From Limnobacter alexandrii (lineage in GTDB: Bacteria > Pseudomonadota > Gammaproteobacteria > Burkholderiales > Burkholderiaceae_B), in the NCBI RefSeq assembly GCF_005871185.1, contig NZ_SWKN01000006.1, positions 1,094,451-1,158,450 of the forward strand: a stretch of DNA of 64,000 nucleotides, read 5' to 3'. Of the stretch, positions 9,863 through 18,933 are shown one piece after another; within the stretch, counting starts at the first letter, position 1; each line of letters opens with the position of its first letter. The position numbers were made by a program, and so were the translations under genes. Under the pieces are notes generated by a model, which saw nothing but the letters and a program-made list of their open reading frames with translations, made no database searches and was not told the origin of the DNA.

Positions 9863-10819
9863 ATGCACTCAGTAGTTCATTTGTTGAAAAGTACCACCTT
9901 CCCCAGCGTGAAGCGCTTGAACCTGGAAACCATTCAGGTGAATTTGGGTTACCTGTGCAATCAAAGTTGTACCCATTGCCATGTGAATGCTGGCCCCAAC
10001 CGCACCGAGTTGATGCAAGACGAGCAAATTGATCAGCTTATTACCTTAATGAATCAGGGTTGGGTGAAAAAGCTTGATTTAACTGGCGGTGCACCCGAGA
10101 TGAACCCGCGCTTCAAGCGCCTGGTGGTGGCAGCCCGCAAGGCGGGTGTGCATGTGATTGACCGCTGTAACCTGACCATTTTGAGTGAGCCGGGTTATGA
10201 GGATTTGGCTGAATTTCTGGCTGAAAACCAGGTGGAAATTTTTGCTTCGTTGCCGTGTTACCTCGAGGACAACGTAGACAAACAACGCGGCAAGGGTGTG
10301 TTTGATGCCAGCATTGCCGGCCTGCAAAAACTGAATGCCTTGGGCTATGGCGACAAGCTGCGTTTGACCTTGGTGTTCAATCCGCAGGGCCCTTCCTTGC
10401 CACCCCCGCAAGAGGCGCTTGAAGCCGATTACAAAGCCGTGCTGTTCGAGAAGTTTGGCATTCGTTTTACCGGGCTGGTAACCATTACCAATATGCCGAT
10501 TGCCCGTTTCGGCAGTACCTTGATCAGCAAGGGCACCTTCGAGACCTACATGAACACGCTGAAGGGCGCCTACCGGGAAAGTAACCTGGATGCGGTGATG
10601 TGCCGCAGCCTGGTGTCGATTGACTACGAAGGTACGCTATACGATTGCGACTTCAACCAGCAACTGGGTTGGCCTGTGCGCGATTCACAAGGCCGCGCGC
10701 TGACTTTGGCAGATTTAACGCAAACTGCGCTGGATTCCATCGAAGTGGTGGTGGGCGACCATTGTTATGGTTGTACGGCGGGTCAGGGCAGCAGTTGTGG
10801 CGGTGCTTTGGCCGCTTGA
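9863..10819 (+). CDS. ArsS-like radical SAM/Cys-rich protein
   Basis: A 318-residue radical SAM enzyme. I chose the ATG at 9863, which has GGAG 5-6 bases upstream; a frame open from 9749 has no such site. The [4Fe-4S]/SAM motif is Cys32-x3-Cys36-x2-Cys39 (CNQSCTHC), followed by DLTGGAPEMNP. The C-terminal domain contains CRSLVSIDYEGTLYDCDFNQQLG and a Cys-rich end with CYGCTAGQGSSCGG. This architecture matches the family named for arsenosugar biosynthesis ArsS, in which some members use selenocysteine; here all positions are Cys. No arsM or ars gene is adjacent, so the substrate is unproven. Confidence 0.8.
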   Translation: MHSVVHLLKSTTFPSVKRLNLETIQVNLGYLCNQSCTHCHVNAGPNRTELMQDEQIDQLITLMNQGWVKKLDLTGGAPEMNPRFKRLVVAARKAGVHVIDRCNLTILSEPGYEDLAEFLAENQVEIFASLPCYLEDNVDKQRGKGVFDASIAGLQKLNALGYGDKLRLTLVFNPQGPSLPPPQEALEADYKAVLFEKFGIRFTGLVTITNMPIARFGSTLISKGTFETYMNTLKGAYRESNLDAVMCRSLVSIDYEGTLYDCDFNQQLGWPVRDSQGRALTLADLTQTALDSIEVVVGDHCYGCTAGQGSSCGGALAA

Positions 10820-12150
10820 TTGATGGGAGAGGCCAGTGCCGTGTGCTGGCTTTTTTCCATCAGGCGTTTGGCCAGGCGCAAGGCGCTCTCTGATTCTTGC
10901 GAGGCCGACTCAGCCACTTGTTCAACCTGGCTCAGCAAATTGGACCAGGCGGTTTGATTCACCGCCATGTATTCCGCCAGCTTGTTCGATTCATGCTGAC
11001 CCGCATTGATTTTCTGACTGGCCAGCACCAAACCCTCGATTGATTCTTTCAAAGCCTGCTGGCTTTGCTCCACCAATTGCTGCAATTGCCGGCTGTTTTC
11101 AGGCTCTGTTAGGGTGAGTTCCATTTGCGAAGCATCCAGCCGGCCCAGCAACTGACGGCTGACTTCACCGGCTTTTCGCAAGCCCTGTGCAGCACTTCGA
11201 ATGTCGGAGCGCAAACCTTCGAGCTGAGTTTGCATGATTTCCATGTGGCTTTCAGCTTTGGCGTTGCGCTGCTCGCTGTTCAACGTTGATTTCACCACCT
11301 GGGTGCCTTGGGTCGACAGCTGGTGAAATGATTTCGCAAACTGCAATACCGCCCTTCCGCTTTGGTTCAGTTCTTCCAGCTGTTGGCCAATTTGCATCAG
11401 CGTGCCACGGTGCTCCAGCTGTTGGTTGCTGTTCAGTGCTTTCAGCACTCCCTCAAGCGCAGCGTGAGCGCCTTCCCGTTTCTGGTCATTTTCCTGTTGG
11501 CTGTGCAGCGCGCGACTTAGCATTTGCACGCGGCGACCCAAGGCAAGTGTTTTCCGGTGGGTGTTCCATTGAACGCCCAAGGCAAGGCCGATCGCGGCCA
11601 GCAAGGTGGCCAGGCCAAACAGCAACACCAGGTAACCATTGGTGGCTTGGGCAATGTGCGCCTTCAGTTGGGCAAGTTTGGGCAGTGTATCGAGCCGAAG
11701 CTGTGTTTCAAGTTGGCGCTGGGTTTCCAGGCTGGAATTGACACCAGCCACGGGGCGCGAGAGTGCTTCAATGGTTTGGGTCAACAGCACCTGAAGGGTT
11801 TGGCTGTGCAGCGCACCGAACCACTGTGCCCCTTTGTTTTGCTGGCTGACTTGTTGCCCCAAGCCCAGCAGGGCCTTCAAGCCTTGGGGTTGAACGGTTT
11901 CAGTGCCTGGACTGTTGAGGGCCAGCAATTCTTGCTGAATGCGGCCTTCGACCAAATTGATTTGGGTCAGCTGTGTATTGCGAATGCTGTCCGATTGGCT
12001 TTTGGCCAACACACCGATCGCCAACAACACAAACGCCGCGATCAGCAAACCTGCGGAAAATTGCCCCAATTGCCGAACAAACTTGGGCCTGACCGGCGTT
12101 GGGGCGTGGTCTTCAAACGCTTTGGCGGGGTCGGCTTGCGGTTCGGTCAT
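10783..12150 (-). CDS. Membrane-anchored coiled-coil protein, MCP-like topology
   Basis: A 455-residue protein with transmembrane segments near residues 30-50 and 172-195 enclosing a Gln/Leu-rich, probably helical periplasmic domain. A long cytoplasmic coiled coil follows, rich in Gln, Glu, Ser and Leu. The topology is that of a chemoreceptor, but I see no conserved methyl-accepting hairpin tip or HAMP signature, so it may be a structural or sensory relative. Its 3' end overlaps the convergent radical SAM gene by 37 bp. It has no chemotaxis neighbours. Function unknown. Confidence 0.6.
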   Translation of the reverse strand: MTEPQADPAKAFEDHAPTPVRPKFVRQLGQFSAGLLIAAFVLLAIGVLAKSQSDSIRNTQLTQINLVEGRIQQELLALNSPGTETVQPQGLKALLGLGQQVSQQNKGAQWFGALHSQTLQVLLTQTIEALSRPVAGVNSSLETQRQLETQLRLDTLPKLAQLKAHIAQATNGYLVLLFGLATLLAAIGLALGVQWNTHRKTLALGRRVQMLSRALHSQQENDQKREGAHAALEGVLKALNSNQQLEHRGTLMQIGQQLEELNQSGRAVLQFAKSFHQLSTQGTQVVKSTLNSEQRNAKAESHMEIMQTQLEGLRSDIRSAAQGLRKAGEVSRQLLGRLDASQMELTLTEPENSRQLQQLVEQSQQALKESIEGLVLASQKINAGQHESNKLAEYMAVNQTAWSNLLSQVEQVAESASQESESALRLAKRLMEKSQHTALASPINQAAKAPPQLLP

Positions 12151-12171
12151 TGATCCATGGTTTTCGGGTTT

Positions 12172-12336
12172 TTAGATTTGAGTCATCTCAAAATCTTCTT
12201 TGCGGGCGCCACATTCGGGACAGACCCAGTTGGGTGGAACATCTTCCCATTTGGTGCCGGGGGCAATGCCTTCATCGGGCACACCCGCTGCTTCATCGTA
12301 TACCCAACCGCAAATCAAACAAATCCAAGTATTCAT
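12172..12336 (-). CDS. Rubredoxin
   Basis: A 54-residue one-iron electron carrier read from the ATG at 12336. The four ligands are Cys6 and Cys9 (CLICG) and Cys39 and Cys42 (CPECG), at standard spacing, with the usual aromatic core (WVYDE, PGTKWEDVP, WVCP). It is divergently transcribed from thiD. Electron partners are not encoded nearby. Confidence 0.96.
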   Translation of the reverse strand: MNTWICLICGWVYDEAAGVPDEGIAPGTKWEDVPPNWVCPECGARKEDFEMTQI

Positions 12337-12392
12337 TCTGAGCTACTTCCAGAAAAAAAATTGCAACGGGTGGATAATACTGAGTTTGGCAG

Positions 12393-12420
12393 CCGACTAC
12401 AAAGGTTGTCGGTCTTTTTT
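12393..12420 (+). terminator. Stem-loop plus T-run immediately before thiD
   Basis: CCGACTAC and GTTGTCGG form an 8-position stem with one mismatch and an AAAG loop, followed by TCTTTTTT. It ends 9 bp before the thiD ATG, so an mRNA started upstream would have to pass it. It could attenuate thiD or end transcription from outside. No TPP riboswitch consensus accompanies it. Confidence 0.5.
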
Positions 12421-12429
12421 GGGTTTTGA

Positions 12430-13245
12430 ATGACACTGACTGTACCCTTGGTGCTGACCTTTTCAGCATCAGATCCCACTGCTGGCGCGGGTTTGCAAGC
12501 CGATGCCCTGACTGTTTCCGCACTTGGCGCACATCCCTTGACCATTCTGACTGGGCTGACGGCCCAGAACACGGTTGGGGTTGCACGGTTTGAAGCCTGT
12601 TCTGCCGACTGGATTGACGATCAGTTGAAAACCTTGCTCGATGACAACATTGTACCCAGTGCCATTAAAACCGGTGTGTTGGGCAGTTTGGCAGCGGTGG
12701 CGGCGGTGTTGAAAGCAAAGAAGCTGTGGCCAGCGGTGCCGCTGGTGGTAGACCCTGTGCGAGCCTCTGGCCGGGGAGATGCATTTGGCGGGCAGGCCCT
12801 GTTCGACAGTTACAGAAACGAGCTGTTTCCGGCGGTCGATTTGCTGACGCCCAACTGGCCAGAAGCACAGGCATTCACCGGTGCTTCAAGTGTAGATGAG
12901 GCCGGTGAGCGCCTGATGCAAATGGGATGCAAGGCTGTGTTGTTGAAAGGCGAACACCTTGAGTCAGGCGATGTGGTTAACCGATTGTATGTGGCGGGCA
13001 AGCATGTTGTTGAATTTCCCTGTGAGCGCCTGCCCGGGCAATACCATGGCTCGGGCTGTACCTTGGCCAGTGCCTGTGCCGTTGGGCTTGGGCAGGGTTT
13101 AAGCGTGCATGAAGCGGTTGAATTGGCACTGGAGTACACCTGGCAGGCCTTGAGTTGTGGCTTTGCCGTGGGCCAAGGCCAGTTGATCCCTGATCGCATG
13201 CATTTGATGCAGCATTTGGGTGAGGACGAGGATTTTGATGAGTGA
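12430..13245 (+). CDS. thiD: Hydroxymethylpyrimidine/phosphomethylpyrimidine kinase ThiD
   Basis: Phosphorylates HMP and HMP-P to HMP-PP for thiamine synthesis. The 271-residue ribokinase-fold protein shows TFSASDPTAGAGLQAD at the N-terminus, KTGVLGS, VVDPVRASGRGD, LTPNWPEA and the C-terminal anion hole with catalytic Asp replaced in context HGSGCTLASACA. The last motif reads YHGSGCTL, which aligns with the usual GTGCTLS. The upstream ribosome-binding site is weak and partly buried behind the T-run of the stem-loop. thiE overlaps its end by 8 bp. Confidence 0.94.
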   Translation: MTLTVPLVLTFSASDPTAGAGLQADALTVSALGAHPLTILTGLTAQNTVGVARFEACSADWIDDQLKTLLDDNIVPSAIKTGVLGSLAAVAAVLKAKKLWPAVPLVVDPVRASGRGDAFGGQALFDSYRNELFPAVDLLTPNWPEAQAFTGASSVDEAGERLMQMGCKAVLLKGEHLESGDVVNRLYVAGKHVVEFPCERLPGQYHGSGCTLASACAVGLGQGLSVHEAVELALEYTWQALSCGFAVGQGQLIPDRMHLMQHLGEDEDFDE

Positions 13246-13903
13246 TTTGAGCGATCAGGCAATCAAAGGCGTTTACGCCATCACGCCCGAGCGGTCGGAA
13301 GTCTGGACGCCGGAGGCGATTGTGGATTGTGTGGCTGCCGCCTTGGAGGGCGGTGTGCGCTTGTTTCAATGCAGGCAAAAAAATTGGGACCAAGCCGAGC
13401 TGATCGACTTTGTGGGGCAATTGAATGCCTTGTGTGAGAAGTACGATGCAGTCCTGATTTTGAACGATGTCCCCTCTGGCGAGTTCGCTAAATTTGAGGG
13501 TGGTGCGGTGGCGGGTGTGCATTTGGGCAAAGCCGACGAAGCCATCGCGCAGGCGCGAAGCCGCCTTGGGGCCAAATGGCTGGTGGGTGCTTCTTGTTAC
13601 AATCAGTTTGAACTGGCAGAACAAGCTGTGCGCGATGGTGCCAGTTACGTCGCATTTGGTGCCATGTACCCCAGCAGCACCAAACCCAGCGCAGTGCGTG
13701 CTGAACTTGGCTTGTTTTCACTGGCCCGAGATTTGGGTGTGCCCACCGTGGCCATTGGTGGAATTACGATTGAGCGGGTGCCTGAATTGTTGAAAGCGGG
13801 TGCCCATGCTGTGGCCGTTGTGAATGGTTTGTTTGGCATGAAACCCGATGCGGGGCTGGTTTGTAGTGTGGCGCAGCAGTGGGTGGATGCAGTGAATGCA
13901 TGA
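13238..13903 (+). CDS. thiE: Thiamine-phosphate synthase ThiE
   Basis: Couples HMP-PP with thiazole phosphate to thiamine monophosphate. I chose the ATG at 13238 (221 residues), which overlaps the thiD stop. The TIM barrel shows GVRLFQCRQKNW (usual QxRxK), LILNDVP, VHLGKADE, GASCYN, YVAFGAMYPSSTKP, and AIGGIT near the phosphate site, all ThiE signatures. It follows thiD and precedes hemL on the same strand. Confidence 0.94.
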   Translation: MSDLSDQAIKGVYAITPERSEVWTPEAIVDCVAAALEGGVRLFQCRQKNWDQAELIDFVGQLNALCEKYDAVLILNDVPSGEFAKFEGGAVAGVHLGKADEAIAQARSRLGAKWLVGASCYNQFELAEQAVRDGASYVAFGAMYPSSTKPSAVRAELGLFSLARDLGVPTVAIGGITIERVPELLKAGAHAVAVVNGLFGMKPDAGLVCSVAQQWVDAVNA

Positions 13904-13927
13904 AATTAAATAATCTGGAGTTTGAAG

Positions 13928-15223
13928 ATGAGTAGCAAGGATGTGAGCCAGAATGAAGTGCTGTTTGAACGGGCACAGAAAACAATTCCCGGTGGCGTGA
14001 ATTCGCCGGTTCGCGCATTCCGTTCTGTGGGCGGCACGCCGCGCTTTTTCAAGCGTGCCAATGGCCCCTATGTGTGGGATGCCGATGACAAGCGCTACAT
14101 TGATTACATTGGCTCGTGGGGCCCAGCGGTGTTGGGCCATGCTCACCCCGAAGTGATCAAGGCCGTGCAGGAAGCTGCTGTGGGTGGTCTTAGTTTTGGT
14201 GCCCCCACCGAGGGCGAGATCGTGATGGCTGAAACCCTGTGCGAAATGCTGCCTTCGCTGGAGCAAGTGCGCTTGGTGAGTTCTGGTACCGAAGCCACCA
14301 TGAGCGCCATTCGATTGGCCCGTGGCTTCACCGGCCGAGACACCATTGTGAAGTTTGAAGGTTGTTACCACGGCCATGCCGACAGCCTGCTGGTGAAGGC
14401 GGGTTCCGGTTTGCTGACCTTCGGCAACCCAACCTCGGCTGGTGTTCCCGAAGATTTTGCCAAGCACACTCGCGTGCTGGACTACAACAATGTGGAGCAA
14501 CTGCACGAACTGTTCAAAGCCAGTGGCAGCAGCATTGCCTGCGTAATCGTCGAGCCTGTGGCAGGCAACATGAATTTGATCAAACCCACGCGCGAGTTTT
14601 TGAACACGCTGCGCGAGCTGTGCACCCAGCACGGTGCGGTGTTGATATTTGATGAGGTCATGACAGGGTTCCGCGTAGGGCCACAAGGCGTGCAAGGCGT
14701 ATACGACATCACGCCAGACCTAACCACGCTTGGAAAAATTATTGGCGGTGGCATGCCCATGGGCGCTTTTGGTGGTCGCAAAGACATCATGGCTTGCATT
14801 GCACCTTTGGGTTCTGTGTATCAGGCAGGTACCTTGAGCGGCAACCCTGTTGCGGTGGCAGCAGGTTTGACCACCATGTGTCTGTTGAAGCAGACCGGTT
14901 TTTACGAGAAATTGGAAACCCAAACCCGCAAGCTGGTGGAAGCGTTTAACCAAGTGGCCTACGCCCATGGCGAAACGTTCTGTGCGGACAGCATTGGTGG
15001 CATGTTCGGAATTTACTTCAGCGAAAAAGTACCCACCAGTTTTGCAGAAGTGAGCGCATCGAATCGAGACCGTTTCAACAAATTCTTCCACGCGATGCTG
15101 GACGCGGGTGTGTACCTTGCACCGTCGGCTTACGAAGCAGGGTTTGTGTCAGTGACGCACGACGACGCAGTGATTGAAGCCACCAAGGTGGCGATTGACA
15201 AGGCATTTTCTGCAATCAAATAA
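13928..15223 (+). CDS. hemL: Glutamate-1-semialdehyde 2,1-aminomutase HemL
   Basis: PLP-dependent conversion of glutamate-1-semialdehyde to 5-aminolevulinate for tetrapyrroles. The 431-residue protein shows [31 protein letters not shown], the cofactor-binding [27 protein letters not shown], and the Schiff-base lysine in [18 protein letters not shown]. The ATG at 13928 has GGAG upstream; a TTG two codons earlier is possible. Last gene of the rightward thiD-thiE-hemL run, closed by a strong terminator. Confidence 0.97.
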   Translation: MSSKDVSQNEVLFERAQKTIPGGVNSPVRAFRSVGGTPRFFKRANGPYVWDADDKRYIDYIGSWGPAVLGHAHPEVIKAVQEAAVGGLSFGAPTEGEIVMAETLCEMLPSLEQVRLVSSGTEATMSAIRLARGFTGRDTIVKFEGCYHGHADSLLVKAGSGLLTFGNPTSAGVPEDFAKHTRVLDYNNVEQLHELFKASGSSIACVIVEPVAGNMNLIKPTREFLNTLRELCTQHGAVLIFDEVMTGFRVGPQGVQGVYDITPDLTTLGKIIGGGMPMGAFGGRKDIMACIAPLGSVYQAGTLSGNPVAVAAGLTTMCLLKQTGFYEKLETQTRKLVEAFNQVAYAHGETFCADSIGGMFGIYFSEKVPTSFAEVSASNRDRFNKFFHAMLDAGVYLAPSAYEAGFVSVTHDDAVIEATKVAIDKAFSAIK

Positions 15224-15244
15224 AATTTTAGATTGGGTTGCCAT

Positions 15245-15283
15245 AAAAAAACCGCCCGGGTTTGCACCCGAGGCGGTTTTTTT
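15245..15283 (+). terminator. Intrinsic terminator after hemL
   Basis: CCGCC/GGCGG plus GGG/CCC form a GC-rich stem with a TTTGCA loop, flanked by a seven-A tract and a seven-T tract. It works in both directions, so it can also end the convergent MAPEG transcript. Confidence 0.93.
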
Positions 15284-15298
15284 GTTGCGGAGTATTGC

Positions 15299-15703
15299 TT
15301 AGCAGACCAGCAAATACACCATGTACAAGGTAATGAACACCTGAATCAGGAAGAAAGTGGCACGCAGCATCACCAGAATAAATGACGTGCCAAGAATGTG
15401 CGAAACGCTTTGGCCGATTCGGGCATAAAGCACAAACACGGCAACCGCGCTGATCGCTTCCACTTCGCCCATTAACCCGGCCATGGCCACAACACCTGCG
15501 AATACAGGAAAGTTCTCCAGGCAGTTCAAGTGCGCCGATTTTGCACGTTGCAGGAACATCGGATCGGTGGATTCCTTGCCGCGCTCCCAGCTGTCAATCC
15601 GCTTTTGGCCCAGCAGGGCTTGGGGTACACGGGGCAAAGCGTAAAACAAGGCCAGAACCAGAATCCATCCGGCGTAAAGCAATACGGTGGTGTAAGCGTT
15701 CAC
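15299..15703 (-). CDS. MAPEG family membrane protein
   Basis: A 134-residue integral membrane protein with four predicted helices, starting with the GTG at 15703, which has AAAGGAG upstream. A longer frame to 15784 lacks such a site. RAKSAHLNCLENFPVFAG is the conserved MAPEG loop between helices 1 and 2, and YARIGQSVSHILG follows the third helix. MAPEG proteins include microsomal glutathione transferases; the substrate here is unknown. Confidence 0.85.
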   Translation of the reverse strand: MNAYTTVLLYAGWILVLALFYALPRVPQALLGQKRIDSWERGKESTDPMFLQRAKSAHLNCLENFPVFAGVVAMAGLMGEVEAISAVAVFVLYARIGQSVSHILGTSFILVMLRATFFLIQVFITLYMVYLLVC

Positions 15704-15808
15704 TGTTTTGTCTCCTTTTTTATTGATTGAACCAGTTTGAGTGCACAAAATTTCACCGCTGATTATGGGTGAAGGCACCTGCACTGACCATCATAAGTTC
15801 GGACAAAA

Positions 15809-17311
15809 TCAGTCTTCCTTGGCTTTCTTCACCACCGCATAGCGTTCAAGCGTTTTCTTTCGGGCCACATCGTGTTCCACCACCGGCCTGGGGTAGGTTT
15901 CACCCAGAACCACACCCGCCATTTGCAATTCAAACGGTGGGCATTCAGCGGGGTTGTGAATGTGCTTGTTGGAAAGCTTGGCCAGTTCCGGGCAGTACTT
16001 GCGGATGAACTTGCCGTCCGCATCGAATTTTTCAGATTGACTGTAGGGGTTGAAAATACGGAAGTAGGGCTGCGCGTCGCAGCCGCTGCTGGCGGCCCAT
16101 TGCCAACCACCGTTGTTGGCCGACAAATCGAAGTCGTTCAGATGTTCGGCAAAGTATTTTTCGCCCCAGCGCCAGTCGATGCCAAGGTCTTTGGTCAAAA
16201 AGCTGGCGGTGACCATGCGCAGGCGGTTGTGTTGAAAACCGGTCTGGTTCAACTGTCGCTGCGCGGCGTCCACCAGCGGGTAACCGGTCTTGCCTTCGCA
16301 CCAAGCCTTAAACAGTTTTTGTGCTTTTTCATCGTCATCCCAGCGAATTTGGTCGTACTCGGGTTTGAAGGCTTTTTCGGCAGCATCGGGGCGGTGGAAA
16401 ATAATTTGAAAGTAAAAGTCTCGCCAAATCAGTTCGTTCAACCAACCCATGGCGCCCTCGCTGCCGTCGAACTTGAAACGGTCATAAGCAGCTTTGGCCA
16501 GCCTGCGAATGGAAATGGTGCCAAAGCGGTTGTGCACACTCAGGTAGCTCACCCCCTTGATTGCCGGAAAGTCGCGCGCCACCTTGTACTTGTCCATGCG
16601 GTTCAGGAAGTCCTCAAAGGCATCCAGGGCACCTTCCTCGCCGGGCTTGATCATCTCCAGCAAATTGGTGCGTTTAAAGCCCATGTCTTCTAGGTTGGGG
16701 ACTGGCAGGTTTTTGCCAGCAGCCAGCGACTGCAGGCGGGCTTCACTGGGGTAGGGGGTCAGGTGAAATTCATCCAGCTTTTTCAGGCAGGCATTTTTGA
16801 ACGGCGTGAACACACTGAAAAATTTGCCGGCTTGGGTCAGCACTTCATCTTCTTCAAATATGGCTTGGTCTTTGAAGCGGAACAGCACAACGCCACTGCC
16901 CTGCAGGGTCTTGCCCACGGTAATGTCGCGGTCAATTGCAGCCGGTTCATAGTCTTTGTTGGTGAACACAGCCTGCACGCCCAATTTGATTGCCAACTCT
17001 GGAATGGCTTTCTCGGCATGGTCGTACACCAGGTGCAAGTCGCCGCCAAAACCTTGCAGCTTTGTTTTCAGGGCCATGCAGCTTTCCCAAATAAACTCCA
17101 CCCGGCGGTCGGCTTTGTTGCTCAGTTCATTCAGAATTGTTTTGTCAAACACAAACACGCAATGCACCTGTTTGCAGTGTTTCAGTGCATAAAACAGGGC
17201 GGCGTTGTCGTGGGTGCGCAGGTCGCGTCGAAACCACATCAAGCCTTTGGTGTACTGGCTTGGCTTGGGTTGAGTGGACAGTGGGTGGTTTTCCAGAAGT
17301 GAAGCAGGCAT
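15809..17311 (-). CDS. phrB: Deoxyribodipyrimidine photolyase
   Basis: Light-driven repair of cyclobutane pyrimidine dimers. The 500-residue class I protein has the N-terminal antenna domain (LMWFRRDLRTHDNAAL) and a C-terminal FAD-binding helical domain. The latter contains WNELIWRDFYFQI, LVDAAQRQLNQTGFQHNRLRM and the tryptophan-rich NNGGWQWAASSG. The first 20 residues are a short unstructured lead, so a later start is possible but no better ATG is seen. A single-gene transcript, divergent from yqgE. Confidence 0.95.
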   Translation of the reverse strand: MPASLLENHPLSTQPKPSQYTKGLMWFRRDLRTHDNAALFYALKHCKQVHCVFVFDKTILNELSNKADRRVEFIWESCMALKTKLQGFGGDLHLVYDHAEKAIPELAIKLGVQAVFTNKDYEPAAIDRDITVGKTLQGSGVVLFRFKDQAIFEEDEVLTQAGKFFSVFTPFKNACLKKLDEFHLTPYPSEARLQSLAAGKNLPVPNLEDMGFKRTNLLEMIKPGEEGALDAFEDFLNRMDKYKVARDFPAIKGVSYLSVHNRFGTISIRRLAKAAYDRFKFDGSEGAMGWLNELIWRDFYFQIIFHRPDAAEKAFKPEYDQIRWDDDEKAQKLFKAWCEGKTGYPLVDAAQRQLNQTGFQHNRLRMVTASFLTKDLGIDWRWGEKYFAEHLNDFDLSANNGGWQWAASSGCDAQPYFRIFNPYSQSEKFDADGKFIRKYCPELAKLSNKHIHNPAECPPFELQMAGVVLGETYPRPVVEHDVARKKTLERYAVVKKAKED

Positions 17312-17407
17312 GGGGACAACTTAAATTTGGGTTGATCTGTGCGCTTTAAGGCGGGTAGAGGAACACCCACCCGCTTTTGCACAGTTAAAAGGCATTACAA
17401 TTTTGGC

Positions 17408-17992
17408 ATGAGCGAGACCGAAATTTCCACACCCGATGAATTTAGCTTGTCCGGTCAGTTGCTGATCGCCATGCCAAACATGCTCGACCCGAGTTTTGCG
17501 GGGTCCGTGGTCTATTTGTGTGAGCATTCCGGCAAGGGTGCCATGGGTTTGGTCATCAATCGCCCCACCGACCTGGCCATTGAAGGTTTGTTGGAAAAAA
17601 TCAATGTGGAAGTTCAAGGCTTCATGCCCGCGCATTTCCCGGTCATGATGGGAGGCCCGGTAGCGGCCGAGCGCGGGTTTGTTTTGCACACCGAGCCTTT
17701 GAACTGGAATTCATCGCTGAAAGTGAACGATGAGATATCGCTGACCACCTCTCGCGATATTCTCGAAGCGGTGGCCCGCGGTGAAGCACCGGGCAAGTGG
17801 CTCATCACCCTGGGCTATGCAGGTTGGGGCGAGGGGCAGCTTGAAGAAGAGCTAGCCCAGAATGCCTGGCTGACGGTGCCCGCCAATCATGAAATACTGT
17901 TCGACACGCCCCTGGAGGAGCGCTTTGCCAGCGCTTATGCCATGCTGGGCATCGACCCCGCCTTGATGAGCGGCGCTGCGGGGCATGCTTAA
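17408..17992 (+). CDS. yqgE: YqgE/AlgH family protein (UPF0301)
   Basis: A 194-residue cytoplasmic protein with the family signatures LIAMPNMLDPSFAGSVVYLCEH and GAMGLVINRP near the N-terminus, GGPVAAERGFVLH in the middle and GYAGWGEGQLEEELAQNAWL later. Biochemical role is not established for the family. I chose the ATG at 17408 because homology begins there. It is the first gene of a tightly packed run: yqgE, yqgF, pyrR, pyrB, pyrC' and plsC. Confidence 0.93.
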   Translation: MSETEISTPDEFSLSGQLLIAMPNMLDPSFAGSVVYLCEHSGKGAMGLVINRPTDLAIEGLLEKINVEVQGFMPAHFPVMMGGPVAAERGFVLHTEPLNWNSSLKVNDEISLTTSRDILEAVARGEAPGKWLITLGYAGWGEGQLEEELAQNAWLTVPANHEILFDTPLEERFASAYAMLGIDPALMSGAAGHA

Positions 17993-17995
17993 TCA

Positions 17996-18430
17996 ATGAC
18001 CAAGCCCTTGCAATCGCCCAACCCCACTCAGTACCTGGCGTTTGATTTCGGTTTGAAGCGAATTGGTGTTGCGTTTGGCAATTCCCTGACCAAAACAGCC
18101 AGTGGTGTGGCTGTGGTTGATGCGCAAAATGATGAGCAGCGGTTTGACAAAATTGAAAAGCTGATCAAGGAATGGCAGCCAGAGGGGCTGGTGGTGGGCG
18201 TGCCCCGGCATGCGGATGGTGCCGACAACGAACTGACCACGCGTTGTGAACGTTTCGCCCGCCAGCTTGAAGGGCGCTTTGCCTTGCCCTGCGCCAGGGT
18301 TGATGAGCGTTACACCAGTGCAATCATGGAAAGCTGTATGGGAGGCAAGGCCGCCCGCGAGAACAAAGGCCGAGTCGACATGGGCAGTGCCTGCCTGATT
18401 CTGGAACAATTTTTTCTGGAGGGACGATGA
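17996..18430 (+). CDS. yqgF: Putative pre-16S rRNA nuclease YqgF (RuvX)
   Basis: A 144-residue RNase H-fold protein. Conserved acidic positions appear in LAFDFGLKRIGVAFG (first Asp), VVGVPRHADG and RVDERYTSAIM, as in the YqgF/RuvX family, which processes the 5' end of 16S rRNA and was earlier proposed as a Holliday-junction resolvase. The start lies 3 bp after the yqgE stop, and the stop overlaps pyrR by 4 bp. Confidence 0.93.
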   Translation: MTKPLQSPNPTQYLAFDFGLKRIGVAFGNSLTKTASGVAVVDAQNDEQRFDKIEKLIKEWQPEGLVVGVPRHADGADNELTTRCERFARQLEGRFALPCARVDERYTSAIMESCMGGKAARENKGRVDMGSACLILEQFFLEGR

Positions 18431-18933
18431 GCCTGCCCAACCCCGAAGCCCTGTATGCCCGCCTGCGTGATCAAATCGACAAGGCATTTCCCGATCGGTC
18501 TGAGCTTGGATTGATTGGTGTGCACAGCGGAGGTGCCTGGATCGCCGAGCGTTTGCATGCCGACTTGGGTTTTGCCCTGCCTTGCGGATTCCTCGACAGT
18601 GCTTTTTACCGCGACGACTTCTCGGAGCGTGGCTTGAAAGAGGCGCCCAAACCCGCAGAGGTTCCCTTTGAGGTGCAAGGTCGAACCATTTTGCTGGTGG
18701 ATGACGTGCTGTACACCGGCCGCACCACGCGTGCCATTGTGAACCATTTGTTCGACTTTGGCCGCCCCGCAAAAATTGAGTTGGCGGTGTTGCTGGACAG
18801 GGGCGGCCGCGAGTTGCCAATTGATGCGCAGTACGTGGGCAAGCACCTGCCGCTTAAGCCCAATGAGGCGTTTGTATTGACCCAAGATGATCAAGGTGCT
18901 TTCCGCCTGGAGCTGGAGGTAAAACCAAATTGA
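18427..18933 (+). CDS. pyrR: PyrR-type uracil phosphoribosyltransferase/regulator
   Basis: A 168-residue type I phosphoribosyltransferase with the PRPP motif [27 protein letters not shown] and the PyrR features [11 protein letters not shown] and DSAFYRDDF. In Gram-positives PyrR binds pyr mRNA; in proteobacteria the role is less clear. The start overlaps yqgF (ATGA) and the stop overlaps pyrB (TTGA). No obvious pyr attenuator precedes it inside this crowded operon. Confidence 0.93.
   Translation: MSLPNPEALYARLRDQIDKAFPDRSELGLIGVHSGGAWIAERLHADLGFALPCGFLDSAFYRDDFSERGLKEAPKPAEVPFEVQGRTILLVDDVLYTGRTTRAIVNHLFDFGRPAKIELAVLLDRGGRELPIDAQYVGKHLPLKPNEAFVLTQDDQGAFRLELEVKPN

Noticed and set aside
12337-12429. 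TPP riboswitch before thiD
   Set aside because: None of the conserved thi-box elements is seen; only the hairpin and T-run are present.
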